Source: Paracoccaceae bacterium (GTDB lineage: Bacteria; Pseudomonadota; Alphaproteobacteria; Rhodobacterales; Rhodobacteraceae). Taken from it: 41,067 nucleotides of DNA. The translations under genes were made by a program, and so were the position numbers. This document shows positions 1 through 9,071 of this stretch, one piece after another (within the stretch, counting starts at the first letter, position 1; the number at the start of each line of letters is the position of its first letter). A model generated the notes under the pieces. The model made no database searches and was not told the DNA's origin. It worked only from the letters and a program-made list of their open reading frames with translations. The DNA is taken from NCBI GenBank assembly GCA_030625695.1, contig DAOUQK010000003.1, positions 1-41,067 on the forward strand, given 5' to 3'.

Positions 1-1239
1 CACGCTGGATTGCATCAACTCCGAGTCTCGCCACGGTGGCGGCGTTTCCGGCTTGGCCAAAGCAGGGTCAAACGGGCGTCCGATCCGCTCGGCCGCCAGC
101 AATCCGTAAAACGATGTCTGATGCTGCGCCCCCAAAGCATACGCCTTTTGCGCCTCTTCGGCATTGCCCAATGCCTCATATGTCCGACCTATCCAATACC
201 CGCCACGGCCTTTGGAAATCGGCGATTCAACCGACGCATCAAACCGCTGAAAATGCCGCAGCGCCGTGGTTGGGTCATTCAGTTTACGCAATGCGATAAA
301 CCCGGCCAACCACTCCAGATCGGAATATCCATAGCCGACATCCGGCTCTGCATAATGGCGCGCCGCAATGCGATACGCCCGCGCCGCACTCCCGGTGCGC
401 ATCTCAAGCCGCGCCAGATCCCGCCGTCGTCTGGTCCACTTTCCGGGTTCCCCGAGTGAGGCCACGCTGGTGCTGCGTTCAAGCAGCAGCACAATGGCAT
501 CCTCATCCCGCCCCTTACGGTCACGCCAGACAAACCGCTCAAACGCCAGCCCCGGATTGCCCTGCAATTCATCCGGTACTGCGGCAATCTTTGCATCGAC
601 CCCGGCCGCGCGGTCTATCAAGGTTATCCGTGCCTCGGCCAACAGACGATGACCATCATCAACCAGCCCCAACATACGGCGCGCACTGGACATATGCCCA
701 TCCCACAACATCCGGTCGAGACGTGCAACATGGTGTGGCTGCAACAGCTTCTTATAAGATTTCAGATACGCCGCTTGCAGCCCCGTGCCCATCGCCAAGG
801 TCCGCCAGGCCACCACAACACTGGCAAATGCATCGCCCTCATGTCCGTCAGCAATCAGCGCCTTGGCATGGATCAACACACCTTCCGCCCCCTGTGGTGG
901 CTGATCCTTGAAATAGGCCAGAATCCGCGCCGTGCCTGCGTCGTTAAAAGCGGCCTCGCTCTTTTGCCGCAACCAGGCCAATCCGGGCCAATCGGACCGC
1001 CGCTCGAGAAACGCGCTAACCTGATCCGCCGTGCCCCGACCGGCTCTCAGCCGATGCCATTCGATCACATCACTGGCCAGCGATCCATCGGGCCCGGCGG
1101 CCTTGACCGCTCCGGCCCAATCACCTTTGCGTAACTCGATCATCGCTTGGGTTAAACGATCAGCCTCAGACGCGCCTGCCGCCATCGGCAGCCAGACACA
1201 GCACAAAATCAATACACCAAACGCCACAATTCGCGTCAT
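1..1239 (-). CDS. slt: Soluble lytic murein transglycosylase, N-terminal portion (truncated by window edge)
   Basis: Reverse-strand reading from CAT at 1237-1239 gives an open frame to the window edge: [41 protein letters not shown]... with signal peptide and helical-repeat U-domain style; divergent from dapA, typical of Rhodobacterales. Not in the ORF track because it is incomplete. Confidence 0.75.
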   Translation of the reverse strand, partial: MTRIVAFGVLILCCVWLPMAAGASEADRLTQAMIELRKGDWAGAVKAAGPDGSLASDVIEWHRLRAGRGTADQVSAFLERRSDWPGLAWLRQKSEAAFNDAGTARILAYFKDQPPQGAEGVLIHAKALIADGHEGDAFASVVVAWRTLAMGTGLQAAYLKSYKKLLQPHHVARLDRMLWDGHMSSARRMLGLVDDGHRLLAEARITLIDRAAGVDAKIAAVPDELQGNPGLAFERFVWRDRKGRDEDAIVLLLERSTSVASLGEPGKWTRRRRDLARLEMRTGSAARAYRIAARHYAEPDVGYGYSDLEWLAGFIALRKLNDPTTALRHFQRFDASVESPISKGRGGYWIGRTYEALGNAEEAQKAYALGAQHQTSFYGLLAAERIGRPFDPALAKPETPPPWRDSELMQSSV

Positions 1240-1292
1240 TGCAGCGTTTCGCACTCGCATTGGATCACTGCATCGCTTCGAGAGGCGAGGCA

Positions 1293-1312
1293 GTGTTTGG
1301 TGAGACAAACAC
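1293..1312. promoter_or_regulatory. Perfect 7-bp dyad GTGTTTG-N6-CAAACAC in the slt/dapA divergent intergenic region
   Basis: Direct reading: gtgtttg gtgaga caaacac. Confidence 0.3.
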
Positions 1313-1497
1313 GTTCGCTGGTCAAAGCGATTCAATATGAACGTGAAACGCATTTACTTGCAATTCCCGGGCAACAACGGCTAGAGCCTTTGACGATACC
1401 CTGTGTCAGCCCGGATCGAAACAACAATTTCCGTGCGCCTCAGGGATTCAGCGGCAAATTGCCCGCATTCGAAACGTCAAAACTAAGGATTTACCCC

Positions 1498-2370
1498 ATG
1501 TTCAAAGGCTCTATGACAGCCCTCGTCACCCCTTTCCGCAACGGTGAACTGGACCTGGATGCATTGAAAAAACTGGTCGACTGGCAGATTGAAGAAGGCA
1601 CCACCGGCCTCGTCCCGGTCGGCACCACCGGCGAAAGCCCGACGCTTAGCCATGAAGAACATGAAACCGTGGTCGAAACCGTGGTCAAAGCCTCTGCTGG
1701 CCGTGTCCCGATTATTGCCGGCGCCGGCTCCAACAACACGGCCGAAACCATCCGCTTTACCCAATTTGCCCAGTCCGTTGGCGCTGATGCGGCCCTTGTG
1801 GTCACCCCGTATTACAACAAACCCACACAGCGTGGGTTGATCGCCCACTTCACAGCGGCGCACGACTGCGCCGATATCCCCATCTTCATCTACAACATTC
1901 CCGGTCGTTCGATTGTCGACATGACCCCGGCCACCATGGGCGAACTGGCCCGTTTGCCGCGCATCATCGGCGTCAAGGACGCCACCGGCGATGTGGCCCG
2001 CGTCTCGCAACAACGCAGCAGCTGTGGCGCGGATTTCATCCAGCTTTCCGGCGAAGACGCGTCTGCACTGGGATATAATGCCCATGGCGGAACGGGATGC
2101 ATCTCGGTCACCGCCAACGTCGCCCCCCGCCTTTGCGCCGACTTTCAGAAGGCAACGCTGGCCGGTGACTACACCCAGGCTCTCGCCTTTCAGGATCGCC
2201 TGATGCCGCTGCACGAAGCCATCTTCATCGAGCCAGGCCTGGTAGGTGCCAAATACGCGCTGGAAAGACTGGGTCTGTGCTCAACCGAAGTCCGCTCGCC
2301 CCTGACAGGCCTGGAAGACAGCACCAAAGCAGCCATCGACGCGGCAATGGCCCACGCAGGCATCCTATAG
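1498..2370 (+). CDS. dapA: 4-hydroxy-tetrahydrodipicolinate synthase
   Basis: [23 protein letters not shown]...[14 protein letters not shown]...[13 protein letters not shown]...YNIPGRS; start trimmed from the ORF-track start at 1297 to ATG 1498. Confidence 0.96.
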   Translation: MFKGSMTALVTPFRNGELDLDALKKLVDWQIEEGTTGLVPVGTTGESPTLSHEEHETVVETVVKASAGRVPIIAGAGSNNTAETIRFTQFAQSVGADAALVVTPYYNKPTQRGLIAHFTAAHDCADIPIFIYNIPGRSIVDMTPATMGELARLPRIIGVKDATGDVARVSQQRSSCGADFIQLSGEDASALGYNAHGGTGCISVTANVAPRLCADFQKATLAGDYTQALAFQDRLMPLHEAIFIEPGLVGAKYALERLGLCSTEVRSPLTGLEDSTKAAIDAAMAHAGIL

Positions 2371-2408
2371 AAACACCCGCTCATCTTTGGTCAATAAATA
2401 TTCCGGGA

Positions 2409-2433
2409 GGTGTGGGGGCTGGCCCCCCACCTT
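2409..2433. terminator. Strong hairpin between convergent dapA and soeC
   Basis: AGGTG-t-GGGGG-CTGG-CCCCC-CACCT, 10-bp stem with a single bulge, between convergent 3' ends. Confidence 0.7.
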
Positions 2434-2435
2434 AC

Positions 2436-3308
2436 CTATAGTTTGCCGTAATACAGACCGACAACATGCTCGGCCTCCGCAAAGAACAACCACCGTGATG
2501 CGGCCACTCCGCCCAGATGGCTCAGCACCGCCACAAAAGCCGAGAAATGATGAAATGGCAGCATCAAAAGCAACACCGGCACGCCGACCATCAGAGCCAG
2601 CGAAATCACCCGCAGCTTAAGCGCATGCTTTCTTGCCACCACATAGGCAAATTCCCGCAGCAGATAGTTGCTCCCGGTATGGGGCGGCTCAAACGCTTTC
2701 AGCGTGCCCATGTCCCCAAGACCTGTCGCCGTCGCCAGCGTCGTCCCTGACCCGGCCAGTGCCTTATCTCCAAGCACCCAGTGCGCCACCTGAACGATCC
2801 CGGCCAGGATCAACAGCCCCAACGCCCAGTCAACCTGACCCGCCAGCAACGCGCCACCCGCCAGCGAAAAGCTTACAAACATCACCGGTGTCAGCGGCAT
2901 ATTCCAGCGCGGCACAGTCTTAAGCTGACCATAAATCATCGACGTGGTGAACACCGTAGCAATGCTCAGAACCGCGCCCAATAACCCCAGCACCGTCCAG
3001 AACTCACCCAAAAACACCAACCCTGCGCCAAACCCGGCCATCACCAGCAATGCGGCAACCGCGGCCAGTCCTTCGCGGCTTAACCACGAACTGCGCCACT
3101 GTGTAAACGCCTTCAAGGCGCGCTCCGGATGTCCCAGATGGAAGGTCGAAGCCAAAAGCCCACCAACCGCCAACAGATAGGCAATGGCGAAAAATGCAAA
3201 CGCCACCCAGCCTGTCACATCAGGATACCCAAGGCCCAACCAGAACAACAACCCAAACCCAAGCCCGGACAGGGTCGAAAACAATATTACAGACGGTGCC
3301 GGATGCAT
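2436..3308 (-). CDS. soeC: DmsC/SoeC-family membrane anchor subunit of molybdopterin oxidoreductase (putative sulfite dehydrogenase SoeC)
   Basis: 290 aa polytopic protein, 'HLGHPERALKAFTQWRSSWLSREG' typical of DmsC-like anchors; 3' of Fe-S and Mo subunits. Confidence 0.7.
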   Translation of the reverse strand: MHPAPSVILFSTLSGLGFGLLFWLGLGYPDVTGWVAFAFFAIAYLLAVGGLLASTFHLGHPERALKAFTQWRSSWLSREGLAAVAALLVMAGFGAGLVFLGEFWTVLGLLGAVLSIATVFTTSMIYGQLKTVPRWNMPLTPVMFVSFSLAGGALLAGQVDWALGLLILAGIVQVAHWVLGDKALAGSGTTLATATGLGDMGTLKAFEPPHTGSNYLLREFAYVVARKHALKLRVISLALMVGVPVLLLMLPFHHFSAFVAVLSHLGGVAASRWLFFAEAEHVVGLYYGKL

Positions 3309-4072
3309 CAGATCTTCTCCAGTGTTTTATCAAGCCAGGCCATAAAGCCAGTCGCTTCTTCAGCCACAGGCGTAAGCAACGGCGCCAGCAGATCAATTTT
3401 GCCGGCCATTTGGTCCTTAGGCCGGGGCGGCAGATACTTGTTGACCGGGCTAGTGCCCATCTCAGGCATCAGATCCATCCCGCCGCGTTCCGCCACCAAC
3501 TTACTGACGTCACTGTCAGGATCACCCAGATCGCCAAAATGCCGCGCGCCCGCAGGGCAGGTGCGTACACAAGACGGGATACGATCCACCTCAGGCAGGT
3601 TTTCGTTATAAATCCGGTCAACACAAAGCGTGCATTTCTTCATCACGCCCTCGGCGACGTCCATTTCCCGCGCCCCATAAGGGCAGGACCAGGCGCACAA
3701 CCCGCAGCCAATGCAATTGTCCTCATTGACCAGAACAATCCCATCCTCGACTCGCTTGTAACTGGCACCCGTCGGGCAAACCGTCACACAAGGCGCATCT
3801 TCGCAATGCAGGCAGGACTTGGGGAAGTGCACCAACTGCGCCGGGCCATCTTTGGGTTTGGCCTCATACGAATGCACCCGGTTCAGGAACGTGCCCGACC
3901 CGGCCCCGCCATAAGGGTCCTGATCCGACAAAGGCGCGCCATAGTTTTCAGTGTTCCAGCCTTTGCAGGATATCACGCAGGCATGACAGCCCACACAAGT
4001 ATCAAGGTCAATAACCAGCCCAAGTTTCTTTTGCGTGGTTTCGGGAAGCTGTGTCATTTGCCAACCTTCCAT
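3308..4072 (-). CDS. soeB: 4Fe-4S ferredoxin subunit (DmsB/SoeB-like)
   Basis: Four cysteine clusters: CVGCHACVISC, CLHCEDAPCVTVC, CIGCGLCAWSC, CTLC...CVRTC. Probable start at MTQLPETT (second Met). Confidence 0.75.
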   Translation of the reverse strand: MEGWQMTQLPETTQKKLGLVIDLDTCVGCHACVISCKGWNTENYGAPLSDQDPYGGAGSGTFLNRVHSYEAKPKDGPAQLVHFPKSCLHCEDAPCVTVCPTGASYKRVEDGIVLVNEDNCIGCGLCAWSCPYGAREMDVAEGVMKKCTLCVDRIYNENLPEVDRIPSCVRTCPAGARHFGDLGDPDSDVSKLVAERGGMDLMPEMGTSPVNKYLPPRPKDQMAGKIDLLAPLLTPVAEEATGFMAWLDKTLEKI

Positions 4073-6867
4073 TTCAGTTCTTTGGGTCCGGTCGCGACCG
4101 GCGATTTGATCGCCGGAAAGGCCGGTTGCGATTCCGTCACTGCGGCAACCTTCTCGATCTTCACCTTCAAATCAAACCAGGCGGCCTGTCCCGTCACCGG
4201 GTCAGAATTGGCCCAACGCATCCCGTCGCCCTTCGCAGGCAGCAGTTCGTGAATGAGATGGTTCAGCAAGAACCCTTCATTTGCCTCGGACGCGTCCGTA
4301 TCCAGCGCCCAGGCTCCCTTACGCTTGCCAATCGCGTTCCAGGTCCAGACCGTATTGTCATTCAGCGCCGCCATCTCCATCACCGGCACGGTGATCTCGC
4401 CGTGCGGTGACGTGACGCGTGCCCAATCACCATCCTCAAACCCATGTTCCTGCATCAGCTTGGTCGGCAGATACAGCGGGTTACGCCCGTGCAGCTGACG
4501 AAGCCAGGCGTTTTGCGTGCCCCAGCTATGATACATCGCCATCGGTCGCTGGGTCAGGGCATTAACGGTAAACCCGTCATTTCCATGCTGATCGGTCTCA
4601 TACCAGATCGGTAAAGGGTCCATCTTCGACTTGATCTGCTCACGCAGATGATCCGGCGGCTGACGATCGCCATGCCCTTCGGCGGCCAGTTGGAATTTAC
4701 GCATCGGTTCGACGTAAAGCTGGAACAGATACGGCTGAGGACTGTCGAACAACCCGGTTTCAACCGCCCAGTCCTGATAGGCATTGTTCCACGGCTTGTA
4801 ATAATTCGCGCCCTCAGGAATATGACTGACCGCAAAGCCGCCATTCTCGATATAACGATCCAACTGCTCCGGGTTCACGTCGCCGCGCCCAAACTCAGTC
4901 CCGTCACCGCGGAACCCGGCCAACGGGCCAACCCCGGGTCGGCGCTCATGGTTGACAATATAATCGGCGTAATCGGCGAATTTCTGGCTGCCATCCTCGT
5001 TGACAAATCCCGGCAGGTTCAGTTTCGCACCCAATTCGCACAGAACTGACTGAAACCCGCGCACATCGCGGTCCGGTTCAATCACCGGCCAGCGAATTGC
5101 ATCCGCTGCCGCATCCGCTTCGCAAATTGGCCGGTCCAGCAGCGATATACAATCGTGCCGTTCCAGATAGGTGGTATCAGGCAGGATCAGGTCGGCATAG
5201 GCGACCATCTCGGACGAATAGGCATCGGAATAGATGATCCTTGGAATCACATATTCGCCGTCCTCACCCTTGTCGGTCAGCATCTCCATCACACCTTTGG
5301 TGTTCATGGACGAATTCCACGACATGTTGGCCATATACATGAACAACGTGTCGATTTTGTACGGGTCGCCCGCGTGGGCGTTGGAAATCACCATATGCAT
5401 CAAGCCATGGCTCGACATCGGATTGTCCCAGGTAAACGCCTTGTCGATCCTCGCCGGGCTGCCATCCTCTTTCAGCATCAGATCATCCGGCCCGTGTACA
5501 AACCCCAGATGCGGCCCGTTTAGGGGCGCGCCGGGGGTGACACCACAATGCGGCTTTGGGTGTGCTTCGGCGGGTTTGGGGTAGGGGGGTTTGAACCGAA
5601 AGCCACCCGGCACCTCGACGGTGCCCAGAATGATCTGCAACACATGCAACGCACGCGCCGTCTGAAACCCGTTGGCATGGGCCGAAACGCCCCGCATTGA
5701 ATGGAAGCTGACCGGGCGACCAGTCATGGTCTTGTGCTTTTCACCCCGGAAATCGGTCCATTCGTGGTCCAACTCAATCGCCTCGTCAAACGCGACACGA
5801 GCAATCTCACCAGCAATGGCGCGGATTTGCTTGGCCGGAATGCCACAGCGTTCAGCCACGGCCTCGGGGGCATATTGCTCGTCCAGATAGCGTTCGGCCA
5901 TCATGTGGAACACAGGTTTGTGGGTGATACCCGCTGCACGGTGGGTGGCCGACAGGTCCGGCTTGACCCCCGGCTTGTCAAACGCGGTCAGTTTGCCGGT
6001 TTTACGGTCCACCACCAAAGGTTTGCCATCGTCGTCCCGCAAGAACAGTCCATGCTCAGGCGAGGTTTCATCGCCATTGACCAAAACCGGCGCGTTAGTA
6101 TAACGCGCCAGATAATCCAGATCAATCTTGCCCGCCTTCATCAGCAGATGGATCAGCGACAGAATGAACAAGCCATCCGTGCCCGGCGTAATCCCAACCC
6201 ATTCGTCGGCAATGGCGTTATAGCCTGTGCGGATCGGGTTGACGCCGATCACCTTGGCCCCGCGCGCTTTGATCTTGCCCAGACCCATCTTGATTGGGTT
6301 GCTGTCGTGGTCCTCGGCCACGCCGAACAGCATGAACAGCTTGGTATGGTCCCAATCGGGTTGACCAAATTCCCAGAACGCGCCGCCCATAGTATAGATG
6401 CCGGCCGCCGCCATGTTGACCGAACAGAACCCACCGTGGGCCGCATAGTTCGGCGTGCCAAAATGCTGGGCCCAAAAGCTGGTAAAGGACTGCGATTGAT
6501 CGCGACCAGTAAAAAACGCCAGCTTTTCCGGGTTCTTTTCCCGAATCGGCGCAAGCCATTCGGTGGCGATGTCCAGCGCCTCGTCCCAGCTGATTTCTTC
6601 GAACTCGCCCGATCCGCGTGGACCAACCCGCTTGAGCGGCGCCTTTAAACGTGACGGCGCATTGACCTGCATGATGCCAGCCGAGCCTTTGGCGCAAAGC
6701 ACACCCTTGTTGACCGGATGGTCTCGATTGCCTTCGATATAGGCAACTTTACCATCTTTCATATGCACATTGATGCCACAGCGGCAGGCGCACATGTAAC
6801 AGGTTGTCTGGCGTATCTCGTCCGATACTTTTGGCGATGTATCGACGTTTGGCTGCTGGTAACCCAT
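4054..6867 (-). CDS. soeA: Molybdopterin oxidoreductase catalytic subunit, SoeA-like cytoplasmic sulfite dehydrogenase
   Basis: 937 aa; N-terminal CYMCACRCG...GVLCAKG 4Fe-4S motif; no Tat twin-arginine leader; followed by soeB and soeC and adjacent to xsc/pta. Confidence 0.7.
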   Translation of the reverse strand: MGYQQPNVDTSPKVSDEIRQTTCYMCACRCGINVHMKDGKVAYIEGNRDHPVNKGVLCAKGSAGIMQVNAPSRLKAPLKRVGPRGSGEFEEISWDEALDIATEWLAPIREKNPEKLAFFTGRDQSQSFTSFWAQHFGTPNYAAHGGFCSVNMAAAGIYTMGGAFWEFGQPDWDHTKLFMLFGVAEDHDSNPIKMGLGKIKARGAKVIGVNPIRTGYNAIADEWVGITPGTDGLFILSLIHLLMKAGKIDLDYLARYTNAPVLVNGDETSPEHGLFLRDDDGKPLVVDRKTGKLTAFDKPGVKPDLSATHRAAGITHKPVFHMMAERYLDEQYAPEAVAERCGIPAKQIRAIAGEIARVAFDEAIELDHEWTDFRGEKHKTMTGRPVSFHSMRGVSAHANGFQTARALHVLQIILGTVEVPGGFRFKPPYPKPAEAHPKPHCGVTPGAPLNGPHLGFVHGPDDLMLKEDGSPARIDKAFTWDNPMSSHGLMHMVISNAHAGDPYKIDTLFMYMANMSWNSSMNTKGVMEMLTDKGEDGEYVIPRIIYSDAYSSEMVAYADLILPDTTYLERHDCISLLDRPICEADAAADAIRWPVIEPDRDVRGFQSVLCELGAKLNLPGFVNEDGSQKFADYADYIVNHERRPGVGPLAGFRGDGTEFGRGDVNPEQLDRYIENGGFAVSHIPEGANYYKPWNNAYQDWAVETGLFDSPQPYLFQLYVEPMRKFQLAAEGHGDRQPPDHLREQIKSKMDPLPIWYETDQHGNDGFTVNALTQRPMAMYHSWGTQNAWLRQLHGRNPLYLPTKLMQEHGFEDGDWARVTSPHGEITVPVMEMAALNDNTVWTWNAIGKRKGAWALDTDASEANEGFLLNHLIHELLPAKGDGMRWANSDPVTGQAAWFDLKVKIEKVAAVTESQPAFPAIKSPVATGPKELKWKVGK

Positions 6868-6951
6868 CTGCTCTCCCTCGGGAATTTTGTCGGCAAGTTA
6901 GTGGAACATATACAAATATGCGAATACTTTTTTGAATGTGTGAATATGTCG
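6868..6951 (-). promoter_or_regulatory. AT-rich putative promoter/operator region of soeABC
   Basis: Local AT-rich island with TGCGAATA (6919-6926) and TGTGAATA (6939-6946), 20 nt apart start to start. Confidence 0.35.
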
Positions 6952-8088
6952 CTATTTTCGCGCGTCAATCGCCACGTATTCCCGTGGCTCCGGCCCTTCA
7001 TACAGCGTCAGAGGACGGATCAGGATGTTGCGCCTTTGCTGTTCGATACATTGGATGACCCAGCCGGGCACGCGGCCAATGGCAAAGATCGGCACATAAA
7101 GGTCCATGGGCACGCCATGCAACTGATAGATCACCCCGGAATAGAAATCGACGTTCACGTTCAACCCATGACGCGCGTATGGCTGCATCGCGTCGACTAC
7201 GGCTTGCAGAATGGCGTACCATTCCGGCGCGCCCATTTCTTCGCCCAACTGACGCACGCCGTCACGCATATGTCGCGCACGCGGGTCTTCGCGCCGATAG
7301 ACCCTATGGCCAAACCCGGTAACAGCCTCGCGATTCTTGCGTTTTGCGGCGACGTAAGCAGCGGCGTTTTCCGGTGTGCCAATTTCCTGCACCATTTTCA
7401 TCACGTCCTCGGCAGCACCGCCATGAGCCGGCCCCGCGAGGGTGGAAAGCGCGGTGACGATGGCACCATGCAGATTGGCCTCGGTGGCAATGGTGACACG
7501 GGCGGCAAAGCTTGAGGCGTTGCTGCCGTGTTCGGCATGCAGGATAAAATCCACATCGGCAAGACGGGCAGCACTGGGGCTGGGTTTTTCGCCTTTCAGC
7601 ATCCACAGCCAGTTTGCGGCATGCGACAGGGCAGGGTCGGGGGCGATGGGTGTGCGACCGTTGCGCAGGGCCTCATGCGCGGCGATGATCATTGGCACTT
7701 GCGAAATCAGCCGGATGCCATTGGCAATAAATGCCGGTTCGCCCAAGGCCTGGCTGTCCGGTTCGATCGCGGCAAGGGCCGAAACGCAGGTTCGCAGCAC
7801 ATCCATCGGGTGACCGCCCTTGCACGCGGTGATGATGTCGGTGATCTGTGGCGGCAGGGTGCGGGCGGTTTTCAGTGCGGCGTCGAAGGTGGCCAGATCC
7901 TGAGAACTGGGCAATTCGCCGTATATCAGCAGATAGGCCACTTCCTCGAAGGTGGATTTGGTCGCAAGATCGTCGATCGAATAGCCACGGTAACTCAGGG
8001 TGCCTGCCGCCCCGTCAATATCGCTGACGCCGGAGCGTTCGAAATAGATGCCTTTCAGACCTCTGTTGATCTTGACCTTATCGTTCAT
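6952..8088 (-). CDS. Citrate synthase / 2-methylcitrate synthase family protein
   Basis: MNDKVKINRGLKGIYFERSGVSDIDGAAGTLSYRGYSIDDLA...EHGSNASSFAARVTIATEANLHGAIVTALSTLAGPAHGGAAEDV...GFGHRVYRREDPRA; AGGAG RBS before the ATG. Confidence 0.9.
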   Translation of the reverse strand: MNDKVKINRGLKGIYFERSGVSDIDGAAGTLSYRGYSIDDLATKSTFEEVAYLLIYGELPSSQDLATFDAALKTARTLPPQITDIITACKGGHPMDVLRTCVSALAAIEPDSQALGEPAFIANGIRLISQVPMIIAAHEALRNGRTPIAPDPALSHAANWLWMLKGEKPSPSAARLADVDFILHAEHGSNASSFAARVTIATEANLHGAIVTALSTLAGPAHGGAAEDVMKMVQEIGTPENAAAYVAAKRKNREAVTGFGHRVYRREDPRARHMRDGVRQLGEEMGAPEWYAILQAVVDAMQPYARHGLNVNVDFYSGVIYQLHGVPMDLYVPIFAIGRVPGWVIQCIEQQRRNILIRPLTLYEGPEPREYVAIDARK

Positions 8089-8106
8089 TGCTGGCTCCTA
8101 TCGGGC

Positions 8107-8982
8107 ATGTCTGTTCTTGATACCGCATTTTCCACGGCAAAGGCACGCGCGTCACGCGTAGTGTTCCCTGAAATGTCCGATACGCGCGTGGCTGAGGCGG
8201 CAGAGATCTTGGCGACCCGCGGATTGTGCCAGCCTCTGGCGTTGGCCGACCCTTCCGAGCGCCAAGTGGCGGCAATCATCCGCACACGCGGCTGTCGGGA
8301 GGCGTTTGCACGCAAACTGGTGCAAAAGCCGCTATACCGCGCCGCTGCCATGGTTGCGGCAGGCGAGGCGGATGTGCTGGTGGCCGGGGCTGATGCCCCG
8401 ACGCGCGAGGTGATCAAGGCGGCAGGCATGGCCATCGGGCTGGCCCCGGGCGTGAGCACGCCGTCGTCATTTTTCCTGATGCTGTTCCCGGACGGGCGCG
8501 AATTGGTATTTGCCGATTGCGCGGTGAATGTCGCCCCGGACGCGGCCACCTTAGCCGACATCGCGCGGGCCTCATCGGCCTCTGGCGAGGCTCTCTTCGG
8601 GGCTTCCAGGGTTGCGCTGTTGTCGTTTTCCACCGGGTCTTCGGGGGGTGGCGGCAGTGTCGATATGGTCCGGGAGGCCGCTTTGCTTAGCGGGTATGCC
8701 GGACCGGTGCAGGCGGACGCCGCACTGAATGCGCGGATCGCGGGGATCAAGGGGATTGAATCGGTGGATGCCAATGTGCTGATTTTCCCTTCGCTGGATG
8801 CGGGTAACATTGCCTATAAGCTGTGTCAGGAACTAGGGGCTGCGCAGGCACTGGGCCCGTTCCTGCAAGGGTTTGCCCGCCCGGTCTGTGATCTTAGCCG
8901 GGGGGCGAGCGTTGACGATATCGTCAACGCCACTGTTATAAGCATCGCAATGGGTGAACGGGCCTGCTCACTCAATCGCTAA
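8107..8982 (+). CDS. pta: Phosphate acetyltransferase (short, PTA domain only)
   Basis: MSVLDTAFSTAKARASRVVFPEMSDTRVAEAAEILATRG...SVDMVREAALLSGYAGPVQADAALN...NVLIFPSLDAGNIAYKL; start trimmed from the ORF-track start at 7528, which would overlap antisense to the citrate synthase. Confidence 0.88.
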   Translation: MSVLDTAFSTAKARASRVVFPEMSDTRVAEAAEILATRGLCQPLALADPSERQVAAIIRTRGCREAFARKLVQKPLYRAAAMVAAGEADVLVAGADAPTREVIKAAGMAIGLAPGVSTPSSFFLMLFPDGRELVFADCAVNVAPDAATLADIARASSASGEALFGASRVALLSFSTGSSGGGGSVDMVREAALLSGYAGPVQADAALNARIAGIKGIESVDANVLIFPSLDAGNIAYKLCQELGAAQALGPFLQGFARPVCDLSRGASVDDIVNATVISIAMGERACSLNR

Positions 8983-8993
8983 ACTTCCAACTG

Positions 8994-9059
8994 TGTCGTA
9001 GGGCGGGGTTTCACCCCGCCATCCCCTGAGGCGGCGGGGTGAAACCCCGCCCTACGACA
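8994..9059. repeat. REPIN-like element A: two GTAG-headed REP hairpins in inverted orientation, perfect 27-bp arms, 12-nt spacer
   Basis: tgtcGTAGggcggggtttcaccccgcc (8994-9020) / ggcggggtgaaaccccgccCTACgaca (9033-9059); each arm is itself a 7-bp stem with 5-nt loop. Between convergent pta and xsc. Confidence 0.85.
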
Positions 9060-9071
9060 AACCTTTGGCGT

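Noticed and set aside
1297-1497. N-terminal extension of the dapA ORF
   Set aside because: The DapA family starts at [13 protein letters not shown]; the preceding residues look non-coding.
5701-6648. 315-aa plus-strand ORF opposite soeA, and similar long antisense ORFs (3194-4252, 33131-34090, 31760-32437)
   Set aside because: Antisense shadows of well-supported genes in GC-rich DNA; the residue composition (His/Arg/Gln-rich) has no recognisable domain.
7528-8106. Upstream extension of the pta ORF
   Set aside because: Lies antisense to the citrate synthase; the conserved Pta N-terminus begins at MSVLDTAF (8107).
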